Shown: one piece after another, positions 8,865 to 17,486 of the stretch
Layout of the letters: each line of letters begins with the position of its first letter
Position numbering within the stretch: the stretch's first letter is position 1
DNA from: Clostridium sp. UBA4108
GTDB taxonomy: Bacteria > Bacillota > Clostridia > Clostridiales > Clostridiaceae
Direction: 5' to 3'
DNA length: 64,000 bases
Assembly: GCA_002381695.1 (NCBI GenBank)
Contig: DFXM01000018.1
Location: forward strand, 102,095 to 166,094
Notes under the pieces: model-generated
Databases searched by the model: none
What the model was told of the DNA's origin: nothing
The model's input: only the letters and a program-made list of their open reading frames with translations
Made by a program: the position numbers and the translations under genes

Positions 8865-9722
8865 ATGTATAGCAGTGATAAAATTGCAGAGTTAAAGGGT
8901 GAAGGTTTTTTACTTCAAAATGATAAGGAATACTTTTCTGTGAGATTTATATCCAAAGCTGGAAATATGACTTCAGAAGAGATAAATTCAGTAGCGCATA
9001 TTGCAAAAAAATATGGCCGTGGATACATAGGATTTACTACGAGATTATCAGTTGAAGTACCATGGATTAATGGGAATGATATAGAAGCTTTAAAGGAAGA
9101 GGCAAAAGCCTTAAACTTAAATCATGGAGGTACTGGAAAGAAGATAAGACCGTTAGTTGCATGTAAGGGAAGTATATGTCTACATGGGAATATAGATACA
9201 CAAGGTATATGCAACAAATTATCAGAAAAAGAATTTGGACAAGATACACCTTCAAAATGTAAGATTGCAGTAGCTGGATGTGCTAATAACTGTTCCAAAG
9301 CAAACCTAAATGATATAGGAATTATAGGATTAACTGTACCAAAGCTTAATAATGATAAATGTGTAGGCTGTGGTATGTGTATTAAAGCTTGTAGACAAAA
9401 GGCACTAGAGATAAATAATAAAAAGGTAGTGTTTAATCAAGATAAATGCGTTAACTGTGGAAATTGCGTTAGAGTATGTAAGACTGGTGGATTCACAGTT
9501 AAGGAAAAAGGAGCTCAAGTCCATATAGGTGGAAGATTTGGAAGAGAATATAGATTTGGGACAAACATAGGAAGAATATTTAATGAAGATGAGATATTTA
9601 ACGCAGTAGATGTAATATTAAAATACTATAGAGAACATGGACAGCCGTTAGAGAGAATATCTCATGTTATGGATAGATTAGGTGAGGAGACAGTAATAGA
9701 AGCAATATTATCAGAGATATAG
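8865..9722 (+). CDS. Nitrite/sulfite reductase-like siroheme protein with two [4Fe-4S] ferredoxin motifs
   Basis: 285 residues. The N-terminal ferredoxin-like half domain is followed by siroheme/Fe-S ligands, CKGSIC and CANNC, in the Cx4C...Cx3C form of small Dsr-like proteins. Two ferredoxin motifs, CVGCGMCIKAC and CVNCGNCVRVC, are inserted after them. It resembles AsrC, the catalytic subunit of anaerobic sulfite reductase, but no asrA or asrB is adjacent. It could reduce sulfite or nitrite, or serve a related siroheme role. AGGAG precedes the ATG; single-gene unit. Confidence 0.82.
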   Translation: MYSSDKIAELKGEGFLLQNDKEYFSVRFISKAGNMTSEEINSVAHIAKKYGRGYIGFTTRLSVEVPWINGNDIEALKEEAKALNLNHGGTGKKIRPLVACKGSICLHGNIDTQGICNKLSEKEFGQDTPSKCKIAVAGCANNCSKANLNDIGIIGLTVPKLNNDKCVGCGMCIKACRQKALEINNKKVVFNQDKCVNCGNCVRVCKTGGFTVKEKGAQVHIGGRFGREYRFGTNIGRIFNEDEIFNAVDVILKYYREHGQPLERISHVMDRLGEETVIEAILSEI

Positions 9723-9747
9723 ATAAATGTTCTGATTTAAAATTAAG

Positions 9748-9802
9748 TTGAAATAGGACTTTATATTCAAAGTAAGAATAGAAAGTCCTATTTCAATATT
9801 TT
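9748..9802. terminator. Bidirectional terminator
   Basis: A 15-bp perfect stem (9748-9762 with 9782-9796), 19-nt loop and T-rich tail, between convergent genes. Confidence 0.75.
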
Positions 9803-9893
9803 ATTAAAACATATATTTATAATATGTTGAATTAATATAAAATAGCATTATTACTATATATAGTACAAAAATATGATAGGATTAAAAGTTTCT

Positions 9894-12800
9894 TTAAACT
9901 TGTTTAATATAATCATACAGGTTCCTAGGAATCCTATAAAGCATGCCATCATCTTTAAATTCAACATACTTATCATCCATATATCGGTAAGTAGTAGAGC
10001 GTGATTTACCAGCTAGACTATTAAAGCTTTCTAATAAATCTAGTTGACCATACCCCCACTCTATATTTGGATATACTATCCCTCGTGTTTGTCTTGCTCC
10101 TTGTATTAGGTAAGTTCTAATCATAGCGCAATACATAGACCTCTGATTACCATTAACAATACCCCACTGAAGAAATAATGCAGCAACACCTGAAATTACA
10201 GCAGTGGCAGTACTACTTCCACTGACAGTTACAACTCTATTATTTAGCCCTATAGTTTTTACATTTATTCCACCTGTGGTAATTTGAGGAACAATTTTAT
10301 TAGTAACTGTAAAGCCTTTTCCAGATTCAGCAACAATGGAATTGTCATTTTGATTATAGTAAGAAGTTACTATTGATGATTCAGTTGTAGAAGGTACTGT
10401 AAGAGTTGTTTCAGGAGCTGGATTCAAGAATCTAGTGCCATTTACAAGTAGCGATTTTTGAGGTAACCAAATATTAAAATTACCATCAATCACTACATTT
10501 CCTTGTACAGTGATACTCCAAATTCCTGGTTTTAAATTTTGAAACAATAAAAAAGTTAGTTGATTCCCACTTAGAGTATCAGGCAAGTAATATATTAGAG
10601 TCATATCTGTATCTTCAAATATGAACTTATATTGTTGTGCAATTCTAGGTTCTAAGGTGTAAGCAACAATGGTTTGACCAGAAGGTGAAGTTACACTTAC
10701 TATCAATTCATCACCAAAATTTCCCCATACTTCAACAATAAGCTGGCTTTGATTTGGAGGAATTTCTAGTAGGGCCTCTTTTTTTTCTCCTTCGAAGCTA
10801 AGAGTACCAAGATAATGGGTTTCAGATAATCCTTCATTTCCTGTGCCAGTGCATACAGCGAGACCATTTTTATAACAAAGCTGGTCTATATATCGTTCTA
10901 TTATATTAGTACCATTATGAGCACCAAGACTAGTTCCTAGTGGTAAGTAGACCACTAGAGGTTTACCTAGTTCTAAAAATTTCCTTTCAACATAAGACAA
11001 TGCTGCAACAAGGGCTGCATCATCATATACACCTCCACGTACATTAGCATCACTAAAAAGCAACTCTGATTTGGCGGGGATTAATTTTACAACTAAAAAA
11101 TCACAATCAGGTGCTACAGTAGTAATTTCGTTATTATATCCTCTGGCACCTATTATTCCGGCCATTTCTGTTCCATGGCCCACAGTGTCTCTACTAGGAA
11201 CTATAGAATAGGGGTCTCCATTAGCTCTTTTTAAGCTGATTGCTTCATTTATTTGAGCATTAGTATATATTGAGCCAAAAGGAACTTGAGAGGAAACTGA
11301 AGTATTTGGTATAGTTTGGTCCCATATTTCGATTACTTTACTTCTTCCATCTTCATAAATAAATTCTTCATTCAAGTAATCGATTCCTGTATCAATCAGT
11401 GCCACTACTACACCACGACCTGTTAAGTTTAGATAAGGATTTTTTTGAATGGGTGTTATATTACCAGCATCTACAGGAGAAATTTGCTCAAGGGTATATG
11501 GAACAGGTGTTATGATATCAACATTATTTGAGGTATCTCTTGTAAATCTAGGTAAATCGTTTATAGCAAGAGATGCTAATCCATAAATTTCATTTATACG
11601 TATACCACAAGCATAGTCAATGTTAGTAAAGATGCTGTCGAAATCACCCTTATAACGAATAACGAAAACATTAATAGTAGGGTCATTAAAATCATCTATT
11701 ATGTTAGGACAATTGGGAGGATTTAATGTTGGTTCATTCATGCTACGAGTTCCTAACAATAGTCTCAATGCATTGCTTAAGCATACCTTTCCAAAGCCCC
11801 AAGTATTATTAGGATATCTTCGTGTAGGTAAATCACGTATAGCTCCTCTTAGCAGATAATATTTAAGTGTATCACCATACAAAAATATATTATTTCCATT
11901 TACAATTCCCCATTGTAAAAGTAATGCACAGATTCCTGTTACTTCAGGGGCTGCCATAGAAGTTCCACTTCTAGAGTCAATTCCACCTCCGGGAGCTGCA
12001 GATAGAATGTTTTCCCCAGGTGCTATTAAATCTGGCTTTTTTATGCAGAAATCACTGGAACCTCTTCCAGAAAAGGGAGAAATGGTATTGGTAAGATTAT
12101 TATAACTACCTACTGAAATTACACTTGAAACAGTAGCAGGAATTCCTAGAGTATTTTCCACTGTAGGGTTCAAAAAGCGTGTATTTACATTAATTCCCTC
12201 TGATATAGGTAGCCACATATCGAAATTACTTTCTTCATCATTAGTAAGAGTAATGACTAAATTCCACTGACCTTGTTGTACAAAGTCTGTCCTAGCATTA
12301 ATTAAACTTACAATTATTTCTCCATTGATGTCCAGTGGGGTAGGACCAGAATAAAAAACAGAATATCTATTTAGACCTAGTGAACCACTAAAATAACCTT
12401 GTTCAATGGGTATTGAACCGCTACTTATACCTGAAGGATTTCTTATTTGAATATCAATATTACTTAATAAACCTTTATAAATTTGGATGATTAAACCTCT
12501 TTCTGCTGGAGATACGTTAAATGGAATAGTTAAGGTTCCATTAAGTACACCGCCAACATGGTGAGCCGCATTTCCTTCATTACCAGCAGAAATCACTATG
12601 GTCACATTTTCCACAGTATTTATAACATTTATATATTGCTCAAATAAACTTGTTCCATTATGAGCTCCATCATTAGTGCTAAGACTTATATTTATTACAA
12701 GAGGTTGTTTTAATTCATCACTTTTTTCTAGTAAAAATCTAATTCCTCTCATTATTAAAGTATCTCTAGACGTATTGACTGAGCCACCAGCCATGATTCT

Positions 12801-13445
12801 TACCATAGCAATAGAACTTTCGAAGGCAGGTCCATAGAAGGGTCTGCTAATTTGACCTCCACCGCAAGCGATACCAGCTACATGAGTGCCATGTCCAGAT
12901 ACATCTGTAGAAGGTACAATGGTAAGTGGGGAAGGACTATTAATAGCCTCTTGAATCTGAGCTTTATTATAAACAGTTCCACCAGTTGATAAATCATAAA
13001 TATATTCAATTCTGGTATTTCCCCTTTCATCCATAAAAGCTGGATGTGTATAATCAATACCGCTGTCTATAAAACCAACTAAAACACCTTTCCCAGTTAG
13101 ATTATAAATATTCCAAGCTTCAGGTACACAGCTAGAGGTATTAGAACTTATATCTGTAGTGTAGACTATTTTGGGAAGTTCAAGATAATCTATTCCTTGA
13201 ATTTGGCTTAATTTAGATATTTCTGAAATATTAAGAGATATAATTCCAAAGCCGAATCCTAAATCAATAAACTGAATATTAAGATTTTTTGCTGATTCCT
13301 CAACAAGGTTCCTATTATCACCATATAAAACAACAAATTCTATAATGCCTGGAGAGATAAGAGACTTTTCCGATAGCGATATTAGTCTTTGTTGCAGAAA
13401 TTCAGGTATTGTAGATAGAAGATTAATAAATTCATTTGCAGCCAT
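9894..13445 (-). CDS. Double-domain subtilisin-like germination protease (Csp family fusion)
   Basis: 1183 residues with two S8 domains in tandem and no signal peptide. Domain 1 has a complete triad: Asp127 (FIDSGID), His185 (GHGTHVAG) and Ser496 (SGTSMAAP), with oxyanion Asn289. Domain 2 keeps Asp685 (LIDTGID), His757 (GHGTE) and Ser1078 (SGSSTAT), with Asn870, although the sequence around His and Ser is degenerate (no second His, no AAP). The N-terminal 100 residues fit a Csp prodomain, and residues about 565-670 a second prodomain or linker. Csp proteases activate pro-SleC at spore germination. Fusion recalls CspBA of Clostridioides difficile, but there the A domain has lost its triad. A sleC gene lies at 34.4 kb. 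Confidence 0.85.
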   Translation of the reverse strand: MAANEFINLLSTIPEFLQQRLISLSEKSLISPGIIEFVVLYGDNRNLVEESAKNLNIQFIDLGFGFGIISLNISEISKLSQIQGIDYLELPKIVYTTDISSNTSSCVPEAWNIYNLTGKGVLVGFIDSGIDYTHPAFMDERGNTRIEYIYDLSTGGTVYNKAQIQEAINSPSPLTIVPSTDVSGHGTHVAGIACGGGQISRPFYGPAFESSIAMVRIMAGGSVNTSRDTLIMRGIRFLLEKSDELKQPLVINISLSTNDGAHNGTSLFEQYINVINTVENVTIVISAGNEGNAAHHVGGVLNGTLTIPFNVSPAERGLIIQIYKGLLSNIDIQIRNPSGISSGSIPIEQGYFSGSLGLNRYSVFYSGPTPLDINGEIIVSLINARTDFVQQGQWNLVITLTNDEESNFDMWLPISEGINVNTRFLNPTVENTLGIPATVSSVISVGSYNNLTNTISPFSGRGSSDFCIKKPDLIAPGENILSAAPGGGIDSRSGTSMAAPEVTGICALLLQWGIVNGNNIFLYGDTLKYYLLRGAIRDLPTRRYPNNTWGFGKVCLSNALRLLLGTRSMNEPTLNPPNCPNIIDDFNDPTINVFVIRYKGDFDSIFTNIDYACGIRINEIYGLASLAINDLPRFTRDTSNNVDIITPVPYTLEQISPVDAGNITPIQKNPYLNLTGRGVVVALIDTGIDYLNEEFIYEDGRSKVIEIWDQTIPNTSVSSQVPFGSIYTNAQINEAISLKRANGDPYSIVPSRDTVGHGTEMAGIIGARGYNNEITTVAPDCDFLVVKLIPAKSELLFSDANVRGGVYDDAALVAALSYVERKFLELGKPLVVYLPLGTSLGAHNGTNIIERYIDQLCYKNGLAVCTGTGNEGLSETHYLGTLSFEGEKKEALLEIPPNQSQLIVEVWGNFGDELIVSVTSPSGQTIVAYTLEPRIAQQYKFIFEDTDMTLIYYLPDTLSGNQLTFLLFQNLKPGIWSITVQGNVVIDGNFNIWLPQKSLLVNGTRFLNPAPETTLTVPSTTESSIVTSYYNQNDNSIVAESGKGFTVTNKIVPQITTGGINVKTIGLNNRVVTVSGSSTATAVISGVAALFLQWGIVNGNQRSMYCAMIRTYLIQGARQTRGIVYPNIEWGYGQLDLLESFNSLAGKSRSTTYRYMDDKYVEFKDDGMLYRIPRNLYDYIKQV

Positions 13446-13587
13446 AAAATAATTACCTCACCCCTTTAAGTATATTGTCTAACTCAAAGCATAGTTTTTT
13501 ACTATAATATTCAAACAAGAAAAAATTGTTACAGGATAACTACGAGATATCAATGGGTTTTAGTGATAGTTGATTTTTTACAAGGTA

Positions 13588-13615
13588 TATATATGGGATA
13601 TATATGGGATATATG
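13588..13615 (+). repeat. 11-bp direct repeat, about 2.5 copies
   Basis: TATATATGGGA is repeated head to tail just upstream of the AEC transporter. The 11-base period puts copies on one face of the helix, so it could be a regulatory site. Confidence 0.4.
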
Positions 13616-13647
13616 ATAAAATTAGATATATAATGTGGGGGTATAAA

Positions 13648-14586
13648 ATGATAAGTACAATGAATGGGGTTATGACAATATTTTTAATTATGGCACTGGG
13701 ATATGTATTAACAATTAAAGGGTGGTTTACAGAAGAAACGGGAAAACTTTTTTCAAGAATAGTTACTAAAATATCTCTGCCTGCATTTATGGTATCAAAT
13801 TTAACAGCTAATTTTACTAAAGATACTTTCTATAAATCTTATATAGTTATAATATTGGCTTTGGGGACAATGATAATATGCTATGGTATAGGGATATTAG
13901 TATCTAAGTTAATTAAATTACCCAAAAATAAAAGAGGCATTTTTGGAGTTATGTTTGGATTATCTAACTCTATATTCATAGGACTACCAATGAACAATGC
14001 TATTTTTGGACCTGAAAGTACACAATATGTGCTTCTATTTTACATAGCTAATACACTATTTTTTTGGACTATAGGTGTATATGGTATTAAGAGAGATAGT
14101 GAAGTTATAAATAGGATATTTTCTTTAGAAGGATTAAAGAATATTATAACACCTCCTATAGTTGCATTTCTTATAACTATCACTACAATTATGTTAAATA
14201 TAAATATACCTAAATTTATATTAGATAGTTGTACATATATTGGGAACTTAACTACACCATTATCTATACTCTTTGTGGGTATAACATTAACTTCTTTAGA
14301 TTTAAAAAATATAAAATTAAATAAGCAGATATTATTGGTATGTTTAGGGAGATTTTTAATTGCACCAATGATTATGTTTATGATGATAAGTAAAACATCT
14401 ATGCCATTACTAATGAAGAAGGTATTTATATTAGAAGCAGCCATGCCGGTTATGACTCAAGCAGCTATAGTAATAAAGGCATATGGAGGAGACTATGAAG
14501 AAGCCACTATATTTTTTGTAGTAACAACGGCGATAAGTTTGATTGTTATGCCTTTGTATATGATAATGTTTAATTTTATGAAATAG
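13648..14586 (+). CDS. AEC family (auxin efflux carrier-type) transporter
   Basis: 312 residues, about ten membrane segments, starting MISTMNGVMTIFLIMALGY as usual for bacterial AEC proteins (malate, malonate or other organic-acid carriers; substrate unknown here). The ATG at 13648 has GGGGG about 6 bases upstream; the in-frame ATG at 13570 lacks a ribosome binding site. The stop is followed at once by repeat B. Confidence 0.85.
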   Translation: MISTMNGVMTIFLIMALGYVLTIKGWFTEETGKLFSRIVTKISLPAFMVSNLTANFTKDTFYKSYIVIILALGTMIICYGIGILVSKLIKLPKNKRGIFGVMFGLSNSIFIGLPMNNAIFGPESTQYVLLFYIANTLFFWTIGVYGIKRDSEVINRIFSLEGLKNIITPPIVAFLITITTIMLNINIPKFILDSCTYIGNLTTPLSILFVGITLTSLDLKNIKLNKQILLVCLGRFLIAPMIMFMMISKTSMPLLMKKVFILEAAMPVMTQAAIVIKAYGGDYEEATIFFVVTTAISLIVMPLYMIMFNFMK

Positions 14587-14710
14587 AGAAGTGTAACCTT
14601 TTGGTTGCAGAGAAGTGGCTCCGCCAGCTAATAGAAAAACTCACTTTGTTCGTTAGATAAGTGAAACTTATGGTTGCATTTCCTTAAATAAATTGCTTCG
14701 CAATTTATTT
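14587..14710. repeat. Structured intergenic repeat B with terminal hairpin
   Basis: Begins GAGAAGTGTAACC, contains a second AGAGAAGTGG and ends in the perfect hairpin AAATAAATTGC-TTC-GCAATTTATTT (14686-14710). The opening word and the end hairpin are shared with block A at 8554-8832 in opposite orientation. The hairpin may also terminate the AEC transporter transcript. Confidence 0.55.
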
Positions 14711-14756
14711 GAAAAAGTGTTATAATATTTTGAAGTAATTTAAAGAGGTGATAATA

Positions 14757-15623
14757 ATGAGTGGAGTTGCAGGTAATGGTTGTGAAATATTAGTTCCATT
14801 TAATGAAAGAAAACCACTTGAGGAAATAGAGAGAAGTTTAATTAAAAAGTATAGAAAGAATATATGGTCTAAGTTTGTTAAGGCCATTAAGGATTATAAA
14901 TTAATTGAAGAAGGGGATAAGATAGCTGTAGCTATTTCAGGAGGAAAAGATAGTCTTATAATGGCGAAGCTATTTCAGGAGCTTAAAAGACATGGTCAGA
15001 TGAATTTTGAACTTGAATTTATAGCTATGGATCCTGGATATCATCCACAGATTAAGGAACTTTTAATAGATAACTGTAATTATCTAAATATACCGATACA
15101 TATTTTTGAGTCAAAGATATTTGATATTATAGATGGAATAGCAAAGGATTATCCTTGCTATATGTGTGCTAGGATGAGAAGAGGAGCACTTTATTCAAAG
15201 GCACAGGAGTTGGGATGTAATAAAATGGCATTAGGCCATCATTTTAATGATGTAATTGAAACAACTATGCTAAATGTGCTTTATGCGGGAAATTTTAAAA
15301 CCATGCTTCCAAAGTTAAAAGCTACAAACTTTGAAGGTCTAGAACTTATTCGTCCACTATATTATGTGGAGGAGCAATATATTCAAAAATTTACTCAAAG
15401 CAGTGGAATATGGCCGTTAAACTGTGCATGTATGGTAGCAGCTAAAAAAATAGGAAATAAAAGATATGAAATAAAAGAGCTTATAAAAAATCTAAAAACT
15501 GAATTTAATGATGTAGATAAGTCTATATTTAGAGCTGCTCATAATGTAAATATGGAAGCCATCCTAGGATGGCAGAAGGATGGAGTAAACTATTCTTTCC
15601 TTGACTTTTATAATGAAGAGTAA
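14757..15623 (+). CDS. TtcA-family tRNA thiolation ATPase
   Basis: PP-loop ATPase with SGGKDS near residue 58, followed by Cys pairs CYMC and CAC that in TtcA relatives hold a [4Fe-4S] cluster used for sulfur transfer to tRNA (2-thiocytidine-32 in TtcA). The GHHFNDVIETTMLN motif is also typical. The ATG at 14757 has AAAGAGG 8 bases upstream. The tRNA position modified in this organism is inferred from family only. Confidence 0.85.
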   Translation: MSGVAGNGCEILVPFNERKPLEEIERSLIKKYRKNIWSKFVKAIKDYKLIEEGDKIAVAISGGKDSLIMAKLFQELKRHGQMNFELEFIAMDPGYHPQIKELLIDNCNYLNIPIHIFESKIFDIIDGIAKDYPCYMCARMRRGALYSKAQELGCNKMALGHHFNDVIETTMLNVLYAGNFKTMLPKLKATNFEGLELIRPLYYVEEQYIQKFTQSSGIWPLNCACMVAAKKIGNKRYEIKELIKNLKTEFNDVDKSIFRAAHNVNMEAILGWQKDGVNYSFLDFYNEE

Positions 15624-15624
15624 G

Positions 15625-15656
15625 AAAAAAGCAATGCATGATAGCATTGCTTTTTT
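15625..15656 (+). terminator. Rho-independent terminator
   Basis: A 13-bp perfect stem (15625-15637 with 15644-15656), 6-nt loop and T-run. Confidence 0.9.
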
Positions 15657-15846
15657 ATTTTATCTATATTTTCAAGAAGAAGCCATTGAAAGGAATTTTT
15701 CCATAAGCCTTAGATAATAATAAGATATATATGTTTTTATGTTGATGAAACAATTATGGACACAATATAAGGATATTAGAATTTATCTAAACTTATATAT
15801 TATTACTTTAAATTATCTTATTCAATATTAATAAGGAGAGAATTTT

Positions 15847-17361
15847 ATGAAAAAAGGTTTATGGATAGAGAAAGCTGAAAGGACGCAATATGAAAAACTT
15901 GAAGGAGAAGAGAGCGCTGAAGTAGTAGTAATAGGAGGGGGAATTTCGGGACTAACTACAGCTTATCTTCTAAAAAAGCAAGGAATAAACGTAAAACTTC
16001 TAGAAGGAAATAAAATTGCATACGGCACCAGTGGTAAAAACACTGGAAAGATAACTTCATTACATAGCTTATGTTATCAAAATATAAAAACTATATATGG
16101 AAAAGAGTTCGCATTTAAATATGGCCAAGGAAATGAAAAAGGTATACAGATTATTAAAGATATAGTTAGAGATAATAATATACAATGTGATTTAGAGATA
16201 AGAGATTCTTTGGTATACACTCTATTTGATGAAAATTTAGAGAGTATTTATGATGAGGTTAAAATAACTGAATCCATAGCATTACCTTCAAGATACACTG
16301 ATAAATCCTCTTTGCCATTTGACATAAAAGGTGGAATTATATTTAATGGGCAAGCTATGTTTAATCCGAGAAAATATCTATTAGGTTTGGGAAGCGTCTT
16401 AAATGCAGGAGGCAAATGTATTTATGAAAATTCAAGAGTTATAGGTGTGGAAAAAACAAGTCTTGGGTATAAGGTAATGACAGATGAAGGTTTTATAAAC
16501 TGTAAAAAGATAGTAGTAGCGACCCATGGACCAATATTCAATAAATATGGACTTTACTTTGTAAAATCACATGGGAGCACTTCATATATTATAGCTATTA
16601 AAGGAAATAAGATTGATACTGTAAATGAAATGAGTATAACTGTAGAGAAACCAAAAAAATCTATAAGAACTGTGAAAATAGGAACTGAGGAATATTTACT
16701 AATTGCAGGAGAAGAAAATAGGACGGGAGAAGAAAATATAAAATATAATCCATATAATAATCTACTAGATTTTGGGAAGATGTGTTTTGGGAATGATATT
16801 AGTGTTAAATATCAATGGGAAACGGAAGATATAATGACTTTAGATGGAATACCTTATATAGGAAACTATGGAAAAGATACTGAGGATATATATGTAATTA
16901 CAGGGCTTAATAAATGGGGAATTACTAATGGAACTATAGGAGCCTCTATAATATGTGATGATATATTGGGAAAAGAGAATATATACAAAGATGTATTTTC
17001 AGCTCAAAGATTTGAAACTATATCCTCCATAACCCCTATAACTAAAAATGTTGCTACATTCTCATCTAATTTTATAGATGCAAGAATTGATAATGCGGAT
17101 AAAACTATAGAAGATATAGAAAAAGATAGTGGAGATGTTATAAGTTATAAAGGAGAAAAGGCTGGTGTGTATAAAGACAAAAATGGAAAATGTTATATTG
17201 TAGATGTAGTATGTCCTCACTTGGGTTGCGAATTGACTTTCAATAAAATAGATAAAACATGGGATTGTCCGTGTCATGGTTCTAGATTTACAATAGATGG
17301 GAAAATTATAGAGGCTCCTACTAAAGAACCATTAAAATTAATAGAAATTATTCAATTATAA
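15847..17361 (+). CDS. FAD-dependent oxidoreductase with C-terminal Rieske [2Fe-2S] domain
   Basis: The N-terminal part is a DAO-type FAD fold (VVVIGGGISGLTTAYLL). The last ~90 residues form a Rieske domain with both ligand pairs, CPHLGC and CPCHGS. This architecture is found across Firmicutes (YhfW-like) and suggests an amine or other substrate dehydrogenase passing electrons to a Rieske centre; the substrate is unknown. AAGGAGAG precedes the ATG. It stands alone, divided from glnS by about 125 bases that contain no T-box. Confidence 0.87.
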   Translation: MKKGLWIEKAERTQYEKLEGEESAEVVVIGGGISGLTTAYLLKKQGINVKLLEGNKIAYGTSGKNTGKITSLHSLCYQNIKTIYGKEFAFKYGQGNEKGIQIIKDIVRDNNIQCDLEIRDSLVYTLFDENLESIYDEVKITESIALPSRYTDKSSLPFDIKGGIIFNGQAMFNPRKYLLGLGSVLNAGGKCIYENSRVIGVEKTSLGYKVMTDEGFINCKKIVVATHGPIFNKYGLYFVKSHGSTSYIIAIKGNKIDTVNEMSITVEKPKKSIRTVKIGTEEYLLIAGEENRTGEENIKYNPYNNLLDFGKMCFGNDISVKYQWETEDIMTLDGIPYIGNYGKDTEDIYVITGLNKWGITNGTIGASIICDDILGKENIYKDVFSAQRFETISSITPITKNVATFSSNFIDARIDNADKTIEDIEKDSGDVISYKGEKAGVYKDKNGKCYIVDVVCPHLGCELTFNKIDKTWDCPCHGSRFTIDGKIIEAPTKEPLKLIEIIQL

Positions 17362-17486
17362 ATGATAAGATATCTAAACAGTGAATAAATTATGTATTGT
17401 CAATGGAAAAATATCAAATTTTATGATATATTTAAATTTAATATGAGTAATATTTATTTATAATAGTTTTAAAGGAAGTGAATATT

